Assembly (NCBI GenBank): GCA_016786495.1
Contig: JAEUUJ010000022.1
Coordinates: 1-64,000 of the forward strand
Length of the DNA: 64,000 bases
Origin: Cyclobacteriaceae bacterium
GTDB lineage: Bacteria > Bacteroidota > Bacteroidia > Cytophagales > Cyclobacteriaceae
Reading direction: 5' to 3'
Shown here piece by piece: positions 26,441 through 34,788 of the stretch (position 1 is the stretch's first letter; each line of letters opens with the position of its first letter). The notes under the pieces were generated by a model. That model made no database searches. It was given only the letters and a program-made list of their open reading frames with translations, and had not been told where the DNA came from. A program made the position numbers and the translations under genes.

Positions 26441-26559
26441 CAAAACTATCCCCGTCCTGCCCGTAATCACATGACCCGGGTCATTCCGGCCAGATGATAA
26501 AAATCAGTCCCGGCTGTGATTGTCATCAAGTGCTGCCCGGGGTCTGCGACCTATTTTTG
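26441..26559. promoter_or_regulatory. Divergent promoter region with three operator boxes (PAS sensor / usp-ccoI-ccoS operon)
   Basis: Boxes TGATAAAAATCA (26495-26506) and TGATTGTCATCA (26517-26528) have perfect half-sites, are 22 bp apart and flank CCGG (26510-26513). Rightward, TATTTTTG (26552-26559) is a perfect -7 element starting 29.5 bp from the centre of the second box. A third palindrome, ATGACCCGGGTCAT (26471-26484), is centred 29.5 bp from a perfect minus-strand -7 element, TAGTTTTG (26441-26448), which would drive the PAS gene with a long leader. Confidence 0.65.
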
Positions 26560-26577
26560 GTCACTAAACAAAAGGAT

Positions 26578-27432
26578 ATGAAAAAGCTGTTAGTCCCCTG
26601 CGATTTTTCGCACCAAGCGCTGAACGCTTTTCAGTTTGCGCTCGACATTGCCGCCAAGTCACCGAACAGCACCGTGCACCTGCTGCACGTAGTAGAGCTG
26701 CCGGTGTTGCACGATTCCGTTCTGATGCCCGTGCTCTCATTTGAGCAGGATTTGATGGATGAACTGAAGGAAAAAGCCGACAAGGAATTCGACATCGTTG
26801 AAAAAACCTACAACAAAGACAAGGTGAAGGTGGTAAGCGAAGTTCTGTTCGGAAAGGTTTCCGATATGATTGTCCGCTACTGCCAGGACCAGCAGATTGA
26901 CATGCTCATCATGGGTTCGCACGGAGCGAGCGGTGTACGAGAACTTTTCATCGGATCGAACGCAGAAAAAATTGTCCGCCATTCAGCCGTGCCCGTGCTG
27001 GTGGTGAAAGACACCTTTAAGGGACCGATCAAAAACATCGTATTCCCCAATACACTGGAAACTGAACATCAGGAAGACCTTGTGATGAAAGTGAAAGAAC
27101 TCCAGCACTTTTTCGGAGCGCACCTTCACATCCTGTGGGTAAACACCCCGCTGAACTTCACTACCGATACCGAAACCAAAAAGCGGCTTGAACAGTTTGT
27201 AAAACGCTTCCAGTTTAAGAACTACACCATCAACACGTACAACCACCTGAGTGCGGAAGAAGGCATTATCGACTTTGCCAAAAACATGGACGCCAGCCTG
27301 ATCGCCATGGGCACCCACGGCCGGAAAGGAATTGCCCACATGTTCTATGGCAGCCTGACCGAATCGCTGGTCAACCATACCGAAAAACTGGTGTGGTCGT
27401 ATGTGATGAAACCTGAACCCGTAACTGCGTAA
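26578..27432 (+). CDS. Universal stress protein, tandem UspA domains
   Basis: 284 residues from the ATG at 26578 (MKKLLVPCDFSHQALNAF), which sits just after a promoter-like TATTTTTG; an in-frame start at 26494 overlaps the operator and is rejected. Both Usp domains keep the nucleotide motif: MGSHGASGVRELFIGSNAEK and MGTHGRKGIAHMFYGSLTES. First gene of an operon with ccoI (13 bp), a CoA-transferase (20 bp) and ccoS (9 bp), which ties it to cbb3-oxidase assembly and low-oxygen conditions. Confidence 0.9.
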   Translation: MKKLLVPCDFSHQALNAFQFALDIAAKSPNSTVHLLHVVELPVLHDSVLMPVLSFEQDLMDELKEKADKEFDIVEKTYNKDKVKVVSEVLFGKVSDMIVRYCQDQQIDMLIMGSHGASGVRELFIGSNAEKIVRHSAVPVLVVKDTFKGPIKNIVFPNTLETEHQEDLVMKVKELQHFFGAHLHILWVNTPLNFTTDTETKKRLEQFVKRFQFKNYTINTYNHLSAEEGIIDFAKNMDASLIAMGTHGRKGIAHMFYGSLTESLVNHTEKLVWSYVMKPEPVTA

Positions 27433-27445
27433 CCCTAAAAAGAAA

Positions 27446-29842
27446 ATGACTCGTACAGACGTTGTTGCTGAAACCACGTGTTTTCATTGCGGAGCTACAT
27501 GTGAAGAAATTCACTGGAATAACGATAAGCCGTTTTGCTGCAAGGGGTGCGAAACGGTGTATGAAATCCTGGACAGCAACAACCTGTGCGAGTACTATGA
27601 CCTGAACGCGGCCCCCGGAACAAAAACTCTTGCAATTACCGATACCTCCTACGCGTATCTGGACGAACCGGAAATCACCGCTAAGCTTCTTACATTCAAC
27701 TCCCCTTCTTTCGCTTCCGCGGATTTCTTTGTGCCTTCCGTACACTGCGTATCTTGCATCTGGCTGCTCGAAAATCTCACGAAACTTCACCCCGGTGTAG
27801 TTGATTCGAAAGTGAACTTTGTGAAGAAGACAGTTCACGTAGACTTCAATCCTGCAAAGATCAGTTTGGGAACTGTTGCCGGCCTGCTCGCCTCGGTTGG
27901 GTATGCGCCACGCATCACGCTCGAACAGGAGAAAAAAGAAAAACCGCGCACTGATCGGTCACTCATTCTGAAACTGGCGATAGCCGGATTTGCCTTCGGA
28001 AACGTGATGCTGTTTTCATTCCCGGAATACCTGGGTATTGATCAGGCCGATCACACACTTACGCGCATCTTTTCCTGGCTGAACGTAGCACTCTCGGTAC
28101 CCGTGCTGTTTTACAGCGGCATCGACTACCTGCGGGCAGCCGTGCGCAGCTTTCAGCAAAAACAAATCAACATTGATGTACCCATCGCAGCAGGATTGCT
28201 GGCTTTGTTTTTCAGAAGCACCTACGATATTGCCACCGCAACAGGACCGGGATATCTTGATTCATTTACCGGACTTGTTTTCTTTTTGTTAATTGGCCGT
28301 TGGTTCCAGAGCAAAACATACGAAAGCCTGGCGTTCGACCGTGACTTCACCTCCTATTTCCCGCTCGCAGTGAACCGCCTCGATCAAGAGGGCGACTGGA
28401 AACCGGTGGTCATCTACCACCTTAAAAAAGGCGACACCATCCGCATTCGCAATCTCGAACTTATTCCTGCCGACAGTATCTTACTCGATGCCTCGGCTTA
28501 CATCGACTACAGCTTTGTTACCGGTGAAGCCAAGCCGGTGAAAGCAAAAAGCGGTGATAAGGTATTCGCGGGTGGCCGCCTGATCGGCACGGCCGTAAGC
28601 CTGGCAGTTGAAAAGAGCACATCACAAAGTCAACTGACCAGTTTATGGAACAGTGATGCCTTCAAAAAAGTAAACGAAAGCAAATACAAAAAGATAATCG
28701 ACCGCGCAGCCCGCAACTTTACATGGGTTATTATGGCCGTTGCAGCTGTAACGGCAGTGTACTGGTACATGACCGAACCCGCATCGATGTGGCTGGTAAT
28801 CACTTCGGTGTTAATGGTGGCGTGCCCGTGTGCGCTGGCCCTCGCAGCCCCCTTTACCCTGGGAAGCGTATTGCGTGAACTCGGCAAGCGACAACTGTAT
28901 TTAAAGAATGCCGATGTGGTGGAGCGAATGGGTACAATCAATGCAGTGGTGTTCGACAAAACCGGCACCGTTACGCATGGTCAGGATCCTGAAGTTGACC
29001 TGGTAGGAGAACTCGATGAACACGAGCTCGCCAAAGTAAAACTGCTCACCGGCTTTTCTACACACCCGCTCAGCAAGTTCGTACACGAATACATCCGCAA
29101 AAGCGCAACCGGGTCGGTTGACGATTTCCGCGAACTTCCCGGCAAGGGAATTCAGGCACACCTTCAGGGTAAAGTGTACAAGATCGGCTCTGCCGCATTC
29201 ACAGGCTTTCACGAAAAACTCGATCAGTCCGCATCTTATGTATTTGTATCCATCGATGACGAAGTGAAAGGGTATTTCATGATCCGCACGATGATTCGCA
29301 GAAATATTTCCGACATGATTCAGCGGCTCGGAAACAAATGCAAGGCCCTGCTCTCGGGCGACCACGAAACTGAAAAGCAACCGATGACCCACATCTTCGG
29401 TTCCCATACAACCTTGCGGTTTAACCAAAGTCCACACGACAAGCTTGCCTACATTCACGAACTACAGACCAGCGGCAATACGGTAATGATGGTAGGTGAC
29501 GGACTGAACGATGCCGGTGCGCTGAAGCAGGCGGATGTTGGCATTGCCGTAACCGACGACACCGGAGTATTCACACCGGCATGCGATGGCATACTGCACG
29601 GAAGTGAAATCACCAAGCTCGACAAAATGCTGGAACTCACGCGGGCATCCTCAACGATTTTAAAATCAGGCTTTGCTATTTCATTCTTTTATAATGCCAT
29701 TGCGCTAAGTTTTGCTGTGAGCGGCCACTTAACACCGCTCGTGGCAGCTATCCTGATGCCGATCAGCAGCATCAGCGTGGTTTCATTCTCTACGCTGGCG
29801 GTGAAATGGGTAGCCAACCAAAAATTCAACGATATTAACTGA
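27446..29842 (+). CDS. ccoI: Copper-type P1B ATPase for cbb3 oxidase assembly (CcoI/FixI-like)
   Basis: 798 residues. The N-terminus has the cysteine-rich metal-binding segment seen in CcoI proteins (CFHCGATCEE, FCCKGCETVY, residues about 11-45), then an HMA domain with Cys101-Val-Ser-Cys104. The membrane metal site is Cys460-Pro-Cys462, and Asp504 in DKTGTVTHG is the phosphorylated residue; GDGLNDAGALKQADVGIAV closes the P domain. CcoI exports copper needed by cytochrome cbb3 oxidase. The assignment is strengthened by ccoS two genes downstream, but the oxidase genes ccoNOP are not next to it. Confidence 0.88.
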   Translation: MTRTDVVAETTCFHCGATCEEIHWNNDKPFCCKGCETVYEILDSNNLCEYYDLNAAPGTKTLAITDTSYAYLDEPEITAKLLTFNSPSFASADFFVPSVHCVSCIWLLENLTKLHPGVVDSKVNFVKKTVHVDFNPAKISLGTVAGLLASVGYAPRITLEQEKKEKPRTDRSLILKLAIAGFAFGNVMLFSFPEYLGIDQADHTLTRIFSWLNVALSVPVLFYSGIDYLRAAVRSFQQKQINIDVPIAAGLLALFFRSTYDIATATGPGYLDSFTGLVFFLLIGRWFQSKTYESLAFDRDFTSYFPLAVNRLDQEGDWKPVVIYHLKKGDTIRIRNLELIPADSILLDASAYIDYSFVTGEAKPVKAKSGDKVFAGGRLIGTAVSLAVEKSTSQSQLTSLWNSDAFKKVNESKYKKIIDRAARNFTWVIMAVAAVTAVYWYMTEPASMWLVITSVLMVACPCALALAAPFTLGSVLRELGKRQLYLKNADVVERMGTINAVVFDKTGTVTHGQDPEVDLVGELDEHELAKVKLLTGFSTHPLSKFVHEYIRKSATGSVDDFRELPGKGIQAHLQGKVYKIGSAAFTGFHEKLDQSASYVFVSIDDEVKGYFMIRTMIRRNISDMIQRLGNKCKALLSGDHETEKQPMTHIFGSHTTLRFNQSPHDKLAYIHELQTSGNTVMMVGDGLNDAGALKQADVGIAVTDDTGVFTPACDGILHGSEITKLDKMLELTRASSTILKSGFAISFFYNAIALSFAVSGHLTPLVAAILMPISSISVVSFSTLAVKWVANQKFNDIN

Positions 29843-29862
29843 CACTCTTAGAATCCCCTTTT

Positions 29863-31167
29863 ATGAATATTACAAAATATGTTACCGGAGAAAATGCGCT
29901 GAAGTTTGTTAAATCACGCGATCGCGTGTTCGTTCATGGAGGCGCTGCGACACCCCACCACCTGCTGCGCAAGCTCGTGGAACGTGCCGATGAACTATAC
30001 GATGTGGAGATTGTGAGCATCAGCCAGCAAGGTGAAGCTCCGTTCAACGACCCGAAATACAAAGCCAGCTTCAAGCTGAACAGTTTGTTTGTGTCGGCCA
30101 ATGTGCGCGACATGGTAAACGATGGCCGCGGTGATTACATCCCGGTTTTCCTGAGCGAAATTCCAAACCTGTTTAAAAGAAACGTATTGCCACTGGATGT
30201 GGCGCTGATCCAGGTATCGCCTCCCGACAGACATGGATACTGCTCGCTGGGTGTATCCGTTGACGTGGTCGCGACTGCCATCAAAGTTGCCAAACATGTG
30301 ATTGCACAGGTGAACCCGCGCATGCCACGCACACATGGCGACAGCATGGTGCACATCAGCGCATTTCATTCTGCAGTTTACTTCGAGCAGGAACTTCCGG
30401 AAGTAGCCGCCAACGGCACCCTTTCCGAAATCTCCATGCGCATCGGTGAATATTGTGCCTCGCTGGTAGAAGATGGTGCTACGCTTCAAACCGGTATCGG
30501 TTCTATCCCCGATGCTGTTCTGGCAAGTTTAAGCAACCACAAAGACCTGGGCATGCATACCGAAATGTTCTCCGATGGCATCATTCCGCTGATCGAAAGT
30601 GGTGTGATCAACAACAAGTTCAAGCGCAAGCACCGCGGCAAGACCGTTTCGTCATTCATGCTCGGCAGCCGCAAATTGTACGACTTTGTTGACGACAATC
30701 CGTCCATTGCCATGCTGGGCATTGATTATACAAACGACACAGCTGTGATCCGGCAGAACCCCAAAGTAACCGCCATCAACAGCGCCATTGAAGTTGACAT
30801 CACCGGTCAGGTGTGTTCCGACTCCATCGGTACCTACCATTTCTCGGGCGTTGGTGGCCAGATGGACTTCGTTCGCGGAGCGTCATTGTCGGAAGGCGGT
30901 AAACCCATTATCGCGTTGCCTTCAACCACGGCAAAAAACGTATCGCGGATTTCGGCCATGCTGAAGCCGGGTGCCGGCGTGGTGACTACCCGCGCACATG
31001 CACACTACATTGTTACCGAGTATGGCATTGCGTACCTGTACGGTCAAAACATGAAGCAACGCGCCAAGGCATTGATTGAAATTGCGCACCCGAGTCACCG
31101 CGAGGCGCTGGAGCGGGCAGCCTTCGATCGCTTCCATTCGTATGAGTTTGAACGCACCATTTACTAA
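29863..31167 (+). CDS. Acetyl-CoA hydrolase/CoA-transferase family (4-hydroxybutyrate CoA-transferase-like)
   Basis: 434 residues, the usual length of the family. It has the class I CoA-transferase pattern: FVHGGAATPHHLL near the N-terminus, a LQTGIGSIPDAVLASL segment, the presumed catalytic glutamate region HTEMFSDGIIPL, and SGVGGQMDFVRGASLSEGGKPI. The family moves CoA between acetyl-CoA and organic acids such as 4-hydroxybutyrate or succinate, or hydrolyses acetyl-CoA. Its place between ccoI and ccoS suggests a role in low-oxygen carbon metabolism, for example acetate overflow; substrate not determined. Confidence 0.85.
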   Translation: MNITKYVTGENALKFVKSRDRVFVHGGAATPHHLLRKLVERADELYDVEIVSISQQGEAPFNDPKYKASFKLNSLFVSANVRDMVNDGRGDYIPVFLSEIPNLFKRNVLPLDVALIQVSPPDRHGYCSLGVSVDVVATAIKVAKHVIAQVNPRMPRTHGDSMVHISAFHSAVYFEQELPEVAANGTLSEISMRIGEYCASLVEDGATLQTGIGSIPDAVLASLSNHKDLGMHTEMFSDGIIPLIESGVINNKFKRKHRGKTVSSFMLGSRKLYDFVDDNPSIAMLGIDYTNDTAVIRQNPKVTAINSAIEVDITGQVCSDSIGTYHFSGVGGQMDFVRGASLSEGGKPIIALPSTTAKNVSRISAMLKPGAGVVTTRAHAHYIVTEYGIAYLYGQNMKQRAKALIEIAHPSHREALERAAFDRFHSYEFERTIY

Positions 31168-31176
31168 GCAGCCGCT

Positions 31177-31368
31177 ATGAGCATTATCGCCTTATTGATA
31201 TCGATCAGCTTAACCATTGCGCTGATTTTCCTGGGAGTTTTTTTATGGAGCATGAAAAGCGGCCAGTATGACGATACCTACACGCCTTCTGTGAGGATGC
31301 TGTTCGATAACGATGTCAAGCGTCCGACTGAGAAAGAAACGGCTGTTAAGGCGGAGTTGAAGAAGTAA
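31177..31368 (+). CDS. ccoS: cbb3-type cytochrome oxidase assembly protein CcoS
   Basis: 63 residues: one transmembrane helix (ALLISISLTIALIFLGVFLW) followed by the CcoS signature WSMKSGQYDDTYTPSVRMLFDNDV. CcoS is a small membrane protein needed to assemble active, copper- and haem-loaded cbb3 oxidase. It is 9 bp after the CoA-transferase. In many Bacteroidota the ccoN oxidase gene follows ccoS; here unrelated genes follow. Confidence 0.9.
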   Translation: MSIIALLISISLTIALIFLGVFLWSMKSGQYDDTYTPSVRMLFDNDVKRPTEKETAVKAELKK

Positions 31369-31445
31369 TTATTCACCCGGCTTATTATAACGTCTCTCTG
31401 ATAAGAGTAGATAACATTTTATCGGATTTGTTATCTTGCCTTGAA

Positions 31446-32065
31446 ATGATTCTATCACTCTTTATACTGCTTTTTCTAAGGGACGTTGAAGAAATTCCAA
31501 CGTTAAAAGCCGTTCAGGCGAAAGACGAAGATTTTATCAGATCGATCGATGATGGACCACTGGAGGTTCTGCCGGGTTGCAGTTGGTATTGTGGTGGTTT
31601 TGTCAGTGGCTTTAACGCGTCCTCTACTCTGTCTGCACAGAAAAACATTCGATATGCAGCCGAATTGGCACACGATTTCAACATTACTACTGCCTGGGTG
31701 GACGGGAACCCTGACTATGGAGTTGGAGAATACCTGGAGTATTCGTTCGACATGACCACAATCAAGGAACATCACGAACTTGGCATCACAAAAATTATTA
31801 TCGCGAACGGCTATAAAAAAAGTAAGAAGATTTGGCAAGAAAACTCCGGGTGAAAAAGCTCAAATTGTATGTAGACAATAAACCATTTGCACACCTGGAG
31901 TTACTTGACTCTTACGAATTTCAGACGGTAGCGATAGGCAAACTCATGCTACCACAACAGCATGTAATGACCTTACGGTTTGAGATAGTTGAAGTTTACC
32001 CTGGCACAAAGTATCAGGACACAGCGATCACTGAGTTACTGTTTGATGGGGTGGGCGTGCATTAA
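31446..32065 (+). pseudogene. NADase-type glycan-binding domain protein, split by a single-base frameshift
   Basis: The first frame (ATG 31446 to stop 31851-31853) begins with a signal-like segment (MILSLFILLFL) and carries WVDGNPDYGVGEYLEYSF and ITKIIIANGYKKSKKIWQENS. The second frame (to 32065) continues RVKKLKLYVDNKPFAHLELL. Together they form one NADase-type glycan-binding domain, whose usual sequence is NGYxKSxxxWxxNSRxKKLxLY. One extra base near 31846-31850 would restore NSRVKKL. It is therefore a recent frameshift, an assembly error or, less likely, a programmed shift. The stop overlaps the next start (TAATG). Confidence 0.75.
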
Positions 32066-32841
32066 TGAGCCACAAGCTTCACGATATCACACTCTATTAT
32101 TTCGATGACGCAGGTGACCAGAGCAAGCGATTCACCGTGCGGCAAAATGTTGTTTCAGATTTATACGTGCATTTTTTAGAAAGCTACAAACCTCCGAAAA
32201 CAACCCGGATATCCATCATGCTGAAAAATCCGGGCGAAGCAATCAACCAAACTCACTACTCTGGCAGCATTGTAATCGGAGATGTTTCTTTCGACAAGAC
32301 GGCTTTCTGGAATGCATCTGCTGACGATCAAAAAAGAATGATCCTTGATATGATTCACTCCTTTGCCATACGCTGTGCCGGGGAATTCGGGTGGGATAAA
32401 ACAGTTTTCAACCGGGCATATCAGCGCGTGCTGGATGCCAATTATATCTTTAAAACGGAAAGTAGGCCAAAATTCTCGCCTGACAGAAGGCTGAAAGCAG
32501 CCTTGATGATTGAAAAGAATGAAGAAAAAACAGTCATTAGCGCGAGCATTTACCATACAACCGGCAAGAAGCTAACAACCATCCCGCTTTTCGAATCATT
32601 TCAAAACGAGATGTTTTACGGAGGATTGGTGAAAAATTTCAAATGGTTCAGCAAGGATGAATTTGGTGTATACAGTAAAGCGGGCCAAATAAAAATTATC
32701 GCGGATTTGAAAACCTGCACATCCCGAACCAGCCTTGAACCAAAAACCACCTCGCGTGAAATTCTGGAAGGTCAGCTGCGGAGGATTCTCTTTGCCGATT
32801 TGAAAACGCAGGCTGATATCGTAGCGTGGATGAATCGGTAG
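32065..32841 (+). CDS. Hypothetical protein, translationally coupled to the upstream frameshifted gene
   Basis: 258 residues, no recognised family, no signal peptide or membrane segment. It has mixed alpha/beta composition with notable SRPKFSPDRRLKAALMIEKNEEKTVISASIYHTTGKK and a C-terminal LEGQLRRILFADLKTQADIVAWM. Its ATG overlaps the stop of the NADase-type gene, so expression may depend on that gene. The base composition seems more A+T-rich than in flanking genes. Confidence 0.6.
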   Translation: MSHKLHDITLYYFDDAGDQSKRFTVRQNVVSDLYVHFLESYKPPKTTRISIMLKNPGEAINQTHYSGSIVIGDVSFDKTAFWNASADDQKRMILDMIHSFAIRCAGEFGWDKTVFNRAYQRVLDANYIFKTESRPKFSPDRRLKAALMIEKNEEKTVISASIYHTTGKKLTTIPLFESFQNEMFYGGLVKNFKWFSKDEFGVYSKAGQIKIIADLKTCTSRTSLEPKTTSREILEGQLRRILFADLKTQADIVAWMNR

Positions 32842-32897
32842 ATTCTGGCTATCTTGCTATTTGCTGAAAGAAACCAAAAACACGAACGAAATTAAAG

Positions 32898-33503
32898 GTG
32901 AAAAAACAAAACGATACTGAAACTGTGCTAGCGGGCGGCATTTCCTTTTTGCTGGTGTTGATCTTTACTGCAATTGGCTGCTCCGAAAAGAAGATTGATC
33001 AGAATTTTTCCGTTGCGACTACTACCGGAGACAAAACCTTTACGAGTGTCTACGACACGTTACAACCATTGAAGCTACCTATTACACTAACGTGGAATAT
33101 CTGGGATAGCATCCGATGGAAGCAAATTGAAAAATATGGAATCGGAAAGGGCGACAACCCGACTGATCATCCTGTTGCAAAACTTGCCTCCCATAGCAAT
33201 TATAAAGTAATTGTTTTCTCATCAACGGACGAAACCGGATCGCCAGTAGTTATCACATTTGATAAAAATGGTGTTCAAATTGACGAAATATATTTATTGG
33301 GTGACATTTCCAGCAACGACACAGAGAAACGGACGAAAGAAATCGCTCGGATTTCAGACAAATTAACAATCCAACTTATTGATAGTGTCTGGAGTTACTC
33401 GTTAGACAGTGCCGGACAAAGAATTGAAAATTCCGGAATACTAACTACAGAATTTGAAACTTATAAAATTTCTGAGTCCGGTAAGTTTGAAAAGATTAAA
33501 TAG
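32898..33503 (+). CDS. Hypothetical lipoprotein
   Basis: 201 residues from a GTG start (32898). A lipoprotein signal ends in the lipobox TAIGC (Cys about residue 28). The rest is polar with beta-strand-like segments (NYKVIVFSSTDETGSPVVITFDKNGVQIDEIYLL) and no family I recognise. Predicted to be anchored to a membrane facing the periplasm. A+T-rich, like the surrounding block. Confidence 0.6.
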   Translation: MKKQNDTETVLAGGISFLLVLIFTAIGCSEKKIDQNFSVATTTGDKTFTSVYDTLQPLKLPITLTWNIWDSIRWKQIEKYGIGKGDNPTDHPVAKLASHSNYKVIVFSSTDETGSPVVITFDKNGVQIDEIYLLGDISSNDTEKRTKEIARISDKLTIQLIDSVWSYSLDSAGQRIENSGILTTEFETYKISESGKFEKIK

Positions 33504-33727
33504 CATCTTTTCAATTCGTTGAATCGATTTGATGTAAATATGGGACTTGACACCGTTGAACTAATTGTCGTATAGATAATAACAAAAGAATTCGATCGAT
33601 TCCAGCGGTAAAATAAATTGCAGGTGATGCAACCTTCCAAAATAAAGAGGCGTCTTCCTGAGACAGAAAGTGTGTATTTTGACGGTTCGTAACTGATTTA
33701 CTTGATTTTTTTGATTCGGTAATGCCC

Positions 33728-34222
33728 ATGAGAACAGGATACGTTGTAACAATACTATTACTCTTGCTTGCCAGCGAAGCTACCTTCGGCCAGGCCGATA
33801 GCGTAAAGACAACACGGAAGTTTCATGACAGCAGCGATATCCGGTTGGGGCTGGGCATTGAACGAAGCGTGTTTGCTGAATTGGGGTATATCTATTCTCT
33901 GTCAAATCGCGATGAAACGATTATCTTTTCCTTCTACGCATCCGGACAAGTCAATAAAACCGTAGACGATGCGCGGTTCGATTTCATGTTCGGACCGAAC
34001 GCAGGTGCAGAGGCTGTGCTCGGGGCATTTATTGGCGGCTTTGAAGTAAAGTACTTAACCACCGGATACGAGTCGCAGTTGTTTTACACCCCGCACGCGG
34101 GCCTCACCTTCGAGGGCATTTGGTCACTGATGTACGGAAGAAATTACCCGAATGATACAAGCTTCATGGGGCAGGTTAGCAAACACCAGCTTACCTTCGT
34201 CATGCGGATTTATCCGATGTAG
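33728..34222 (+). CDS. Small outer-membrane-like protein, tandem paralogue 1
   Basis: 164 residues from the ATG at 33728 (one at 33722 adds two residues), with a signal peptide ending TFGQA. Aromatic and glycine-rich strands (LGLGIERSVFAELGYIYSL, IFSFYASGQVNKT, EVKYLTTGYESQLFYTPHAGLTF, LMYGRNYPND) suggest an eight-stranded beta-barrel of the outer-membrane type. The gene that follows is clearly homologous. Function unknown. Confidence 0.7.
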   Translation: MRTGYVVTILLLLLASEATFGQADSVKTTRKFHDSSDIRLGLGIERSVFAELGYIYSLSNRDETIIFSFYASGQVNKTVDDARFDFMFGPNAGAEAVLGAFIGGFEVKYLTTGYESQLFYTPHAGLTFEGIWSLMYGRNYPNDTSFMGQVSKHQLTFVMRIYPM

Positions 34223-34245
34223 TACACGTCACGAAACGCAAAAAC

Positions 34246-34725
34246 ATGCAACGGATTTTATTCACCACCGCTTTCCTGACCGTTTCGCTGGCCGTCTTTA
34301 GCCAAACCGACAGCGTTAAAACTGCACCCGATAAATTTCACAGCCTTAGGCTTGGAGCCGGATTCGAGAAAAGCCTGTTTGTGGAAGTTGGTTATTCCTA
34401 CCTCGATATGAGTATGGACATGGGCTCAATCTGTTTTTATGCCTCCGGTCAACTGAGCAAAACATTGCACGACAACCAAACTAACTACCTGTATGGCGCA
34501 AAGGTCGGGGCTGAGACTACCTGGGTAATGTGGATGGGTGGTCTTGAATTGAAGTACCTCAGTAACGGATCAAAATCGCAGCTGTTCGTTACACCGCGCA
34601 TCGGCATCTCGGCATTGGGCGCGATCTCCTTAACCTACGGCAGAAACTACCCCGATCCCGGCAGCCTGAAAGAAGTCGGAATACACCAAATAACCCTAAC
34701 CGCTAACCTCGCTCCGCTTTGGTGA
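34246..34725 (+). CDS. Small outer-membrane-like protein, tandem paralogue 2
   Basis: 159 residues with a signal peptide ending AVFSQ. It matches the preceding gene along its whole length: DSVKTAPDKFHSLRLGAGFEKSLFVEVGYSY, CFYASGQLSKTLHD, GGLELKYLSNGSKSQLFVTPRIG and LTYGRNYPDPGS all have direct counterparts. The pair therefore arose by tandem duplication. The stop codon lies within a 15-bp palindrome (34722-34736). Confidence 0.7.
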   Translation: MQRILFTTAFLTVSLAVFSQTDSVKTAPDKFHSLRLGAGFEKSLFVEVGYSYLDMSMDMGSICFYASGQLSKTLHDNQTNYLYGAKVGAETTWVMWMGGLELKYLSNGSKSQLFVTPRIGISALGAISLTYGRNYPDPGSLKEVGIHQITLTANLAPLW

Positions 34726-34754
34726 TCCGGGATCACGCACAAAATTTCCGAAAT

Positions 34755-34762
34755 TAGTTTTG
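34755..34762 (+). promoter_or_regulatory. -7 promoter element of the YdhR-like gene
   Basis: TAGTTTTG, an exact TAnnTTTG match, lies 26 bp before the ATG at 34789. Confidence 0.45.
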
Positions 34763-34788
34763 TCACACCCCGCACAACCGGCCGTCTA

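Noticed and set aside
27371-30489. Long minus-strand open frames opposite ccoI and the CoA-transferase
   Set aside because: They lie inside genes with strong family motifs on the plus strand and lack signal peptides or domains; composition is that of an antisense frame.
34722-34736. GTGATCCGGGATCAC palindrome as a possible operator
   Set aside because: It has a 5-base spacer instead of 4, overlaps a stop codon, has no partner at 22 bp and no T run. Left as an unexplained palindrome.
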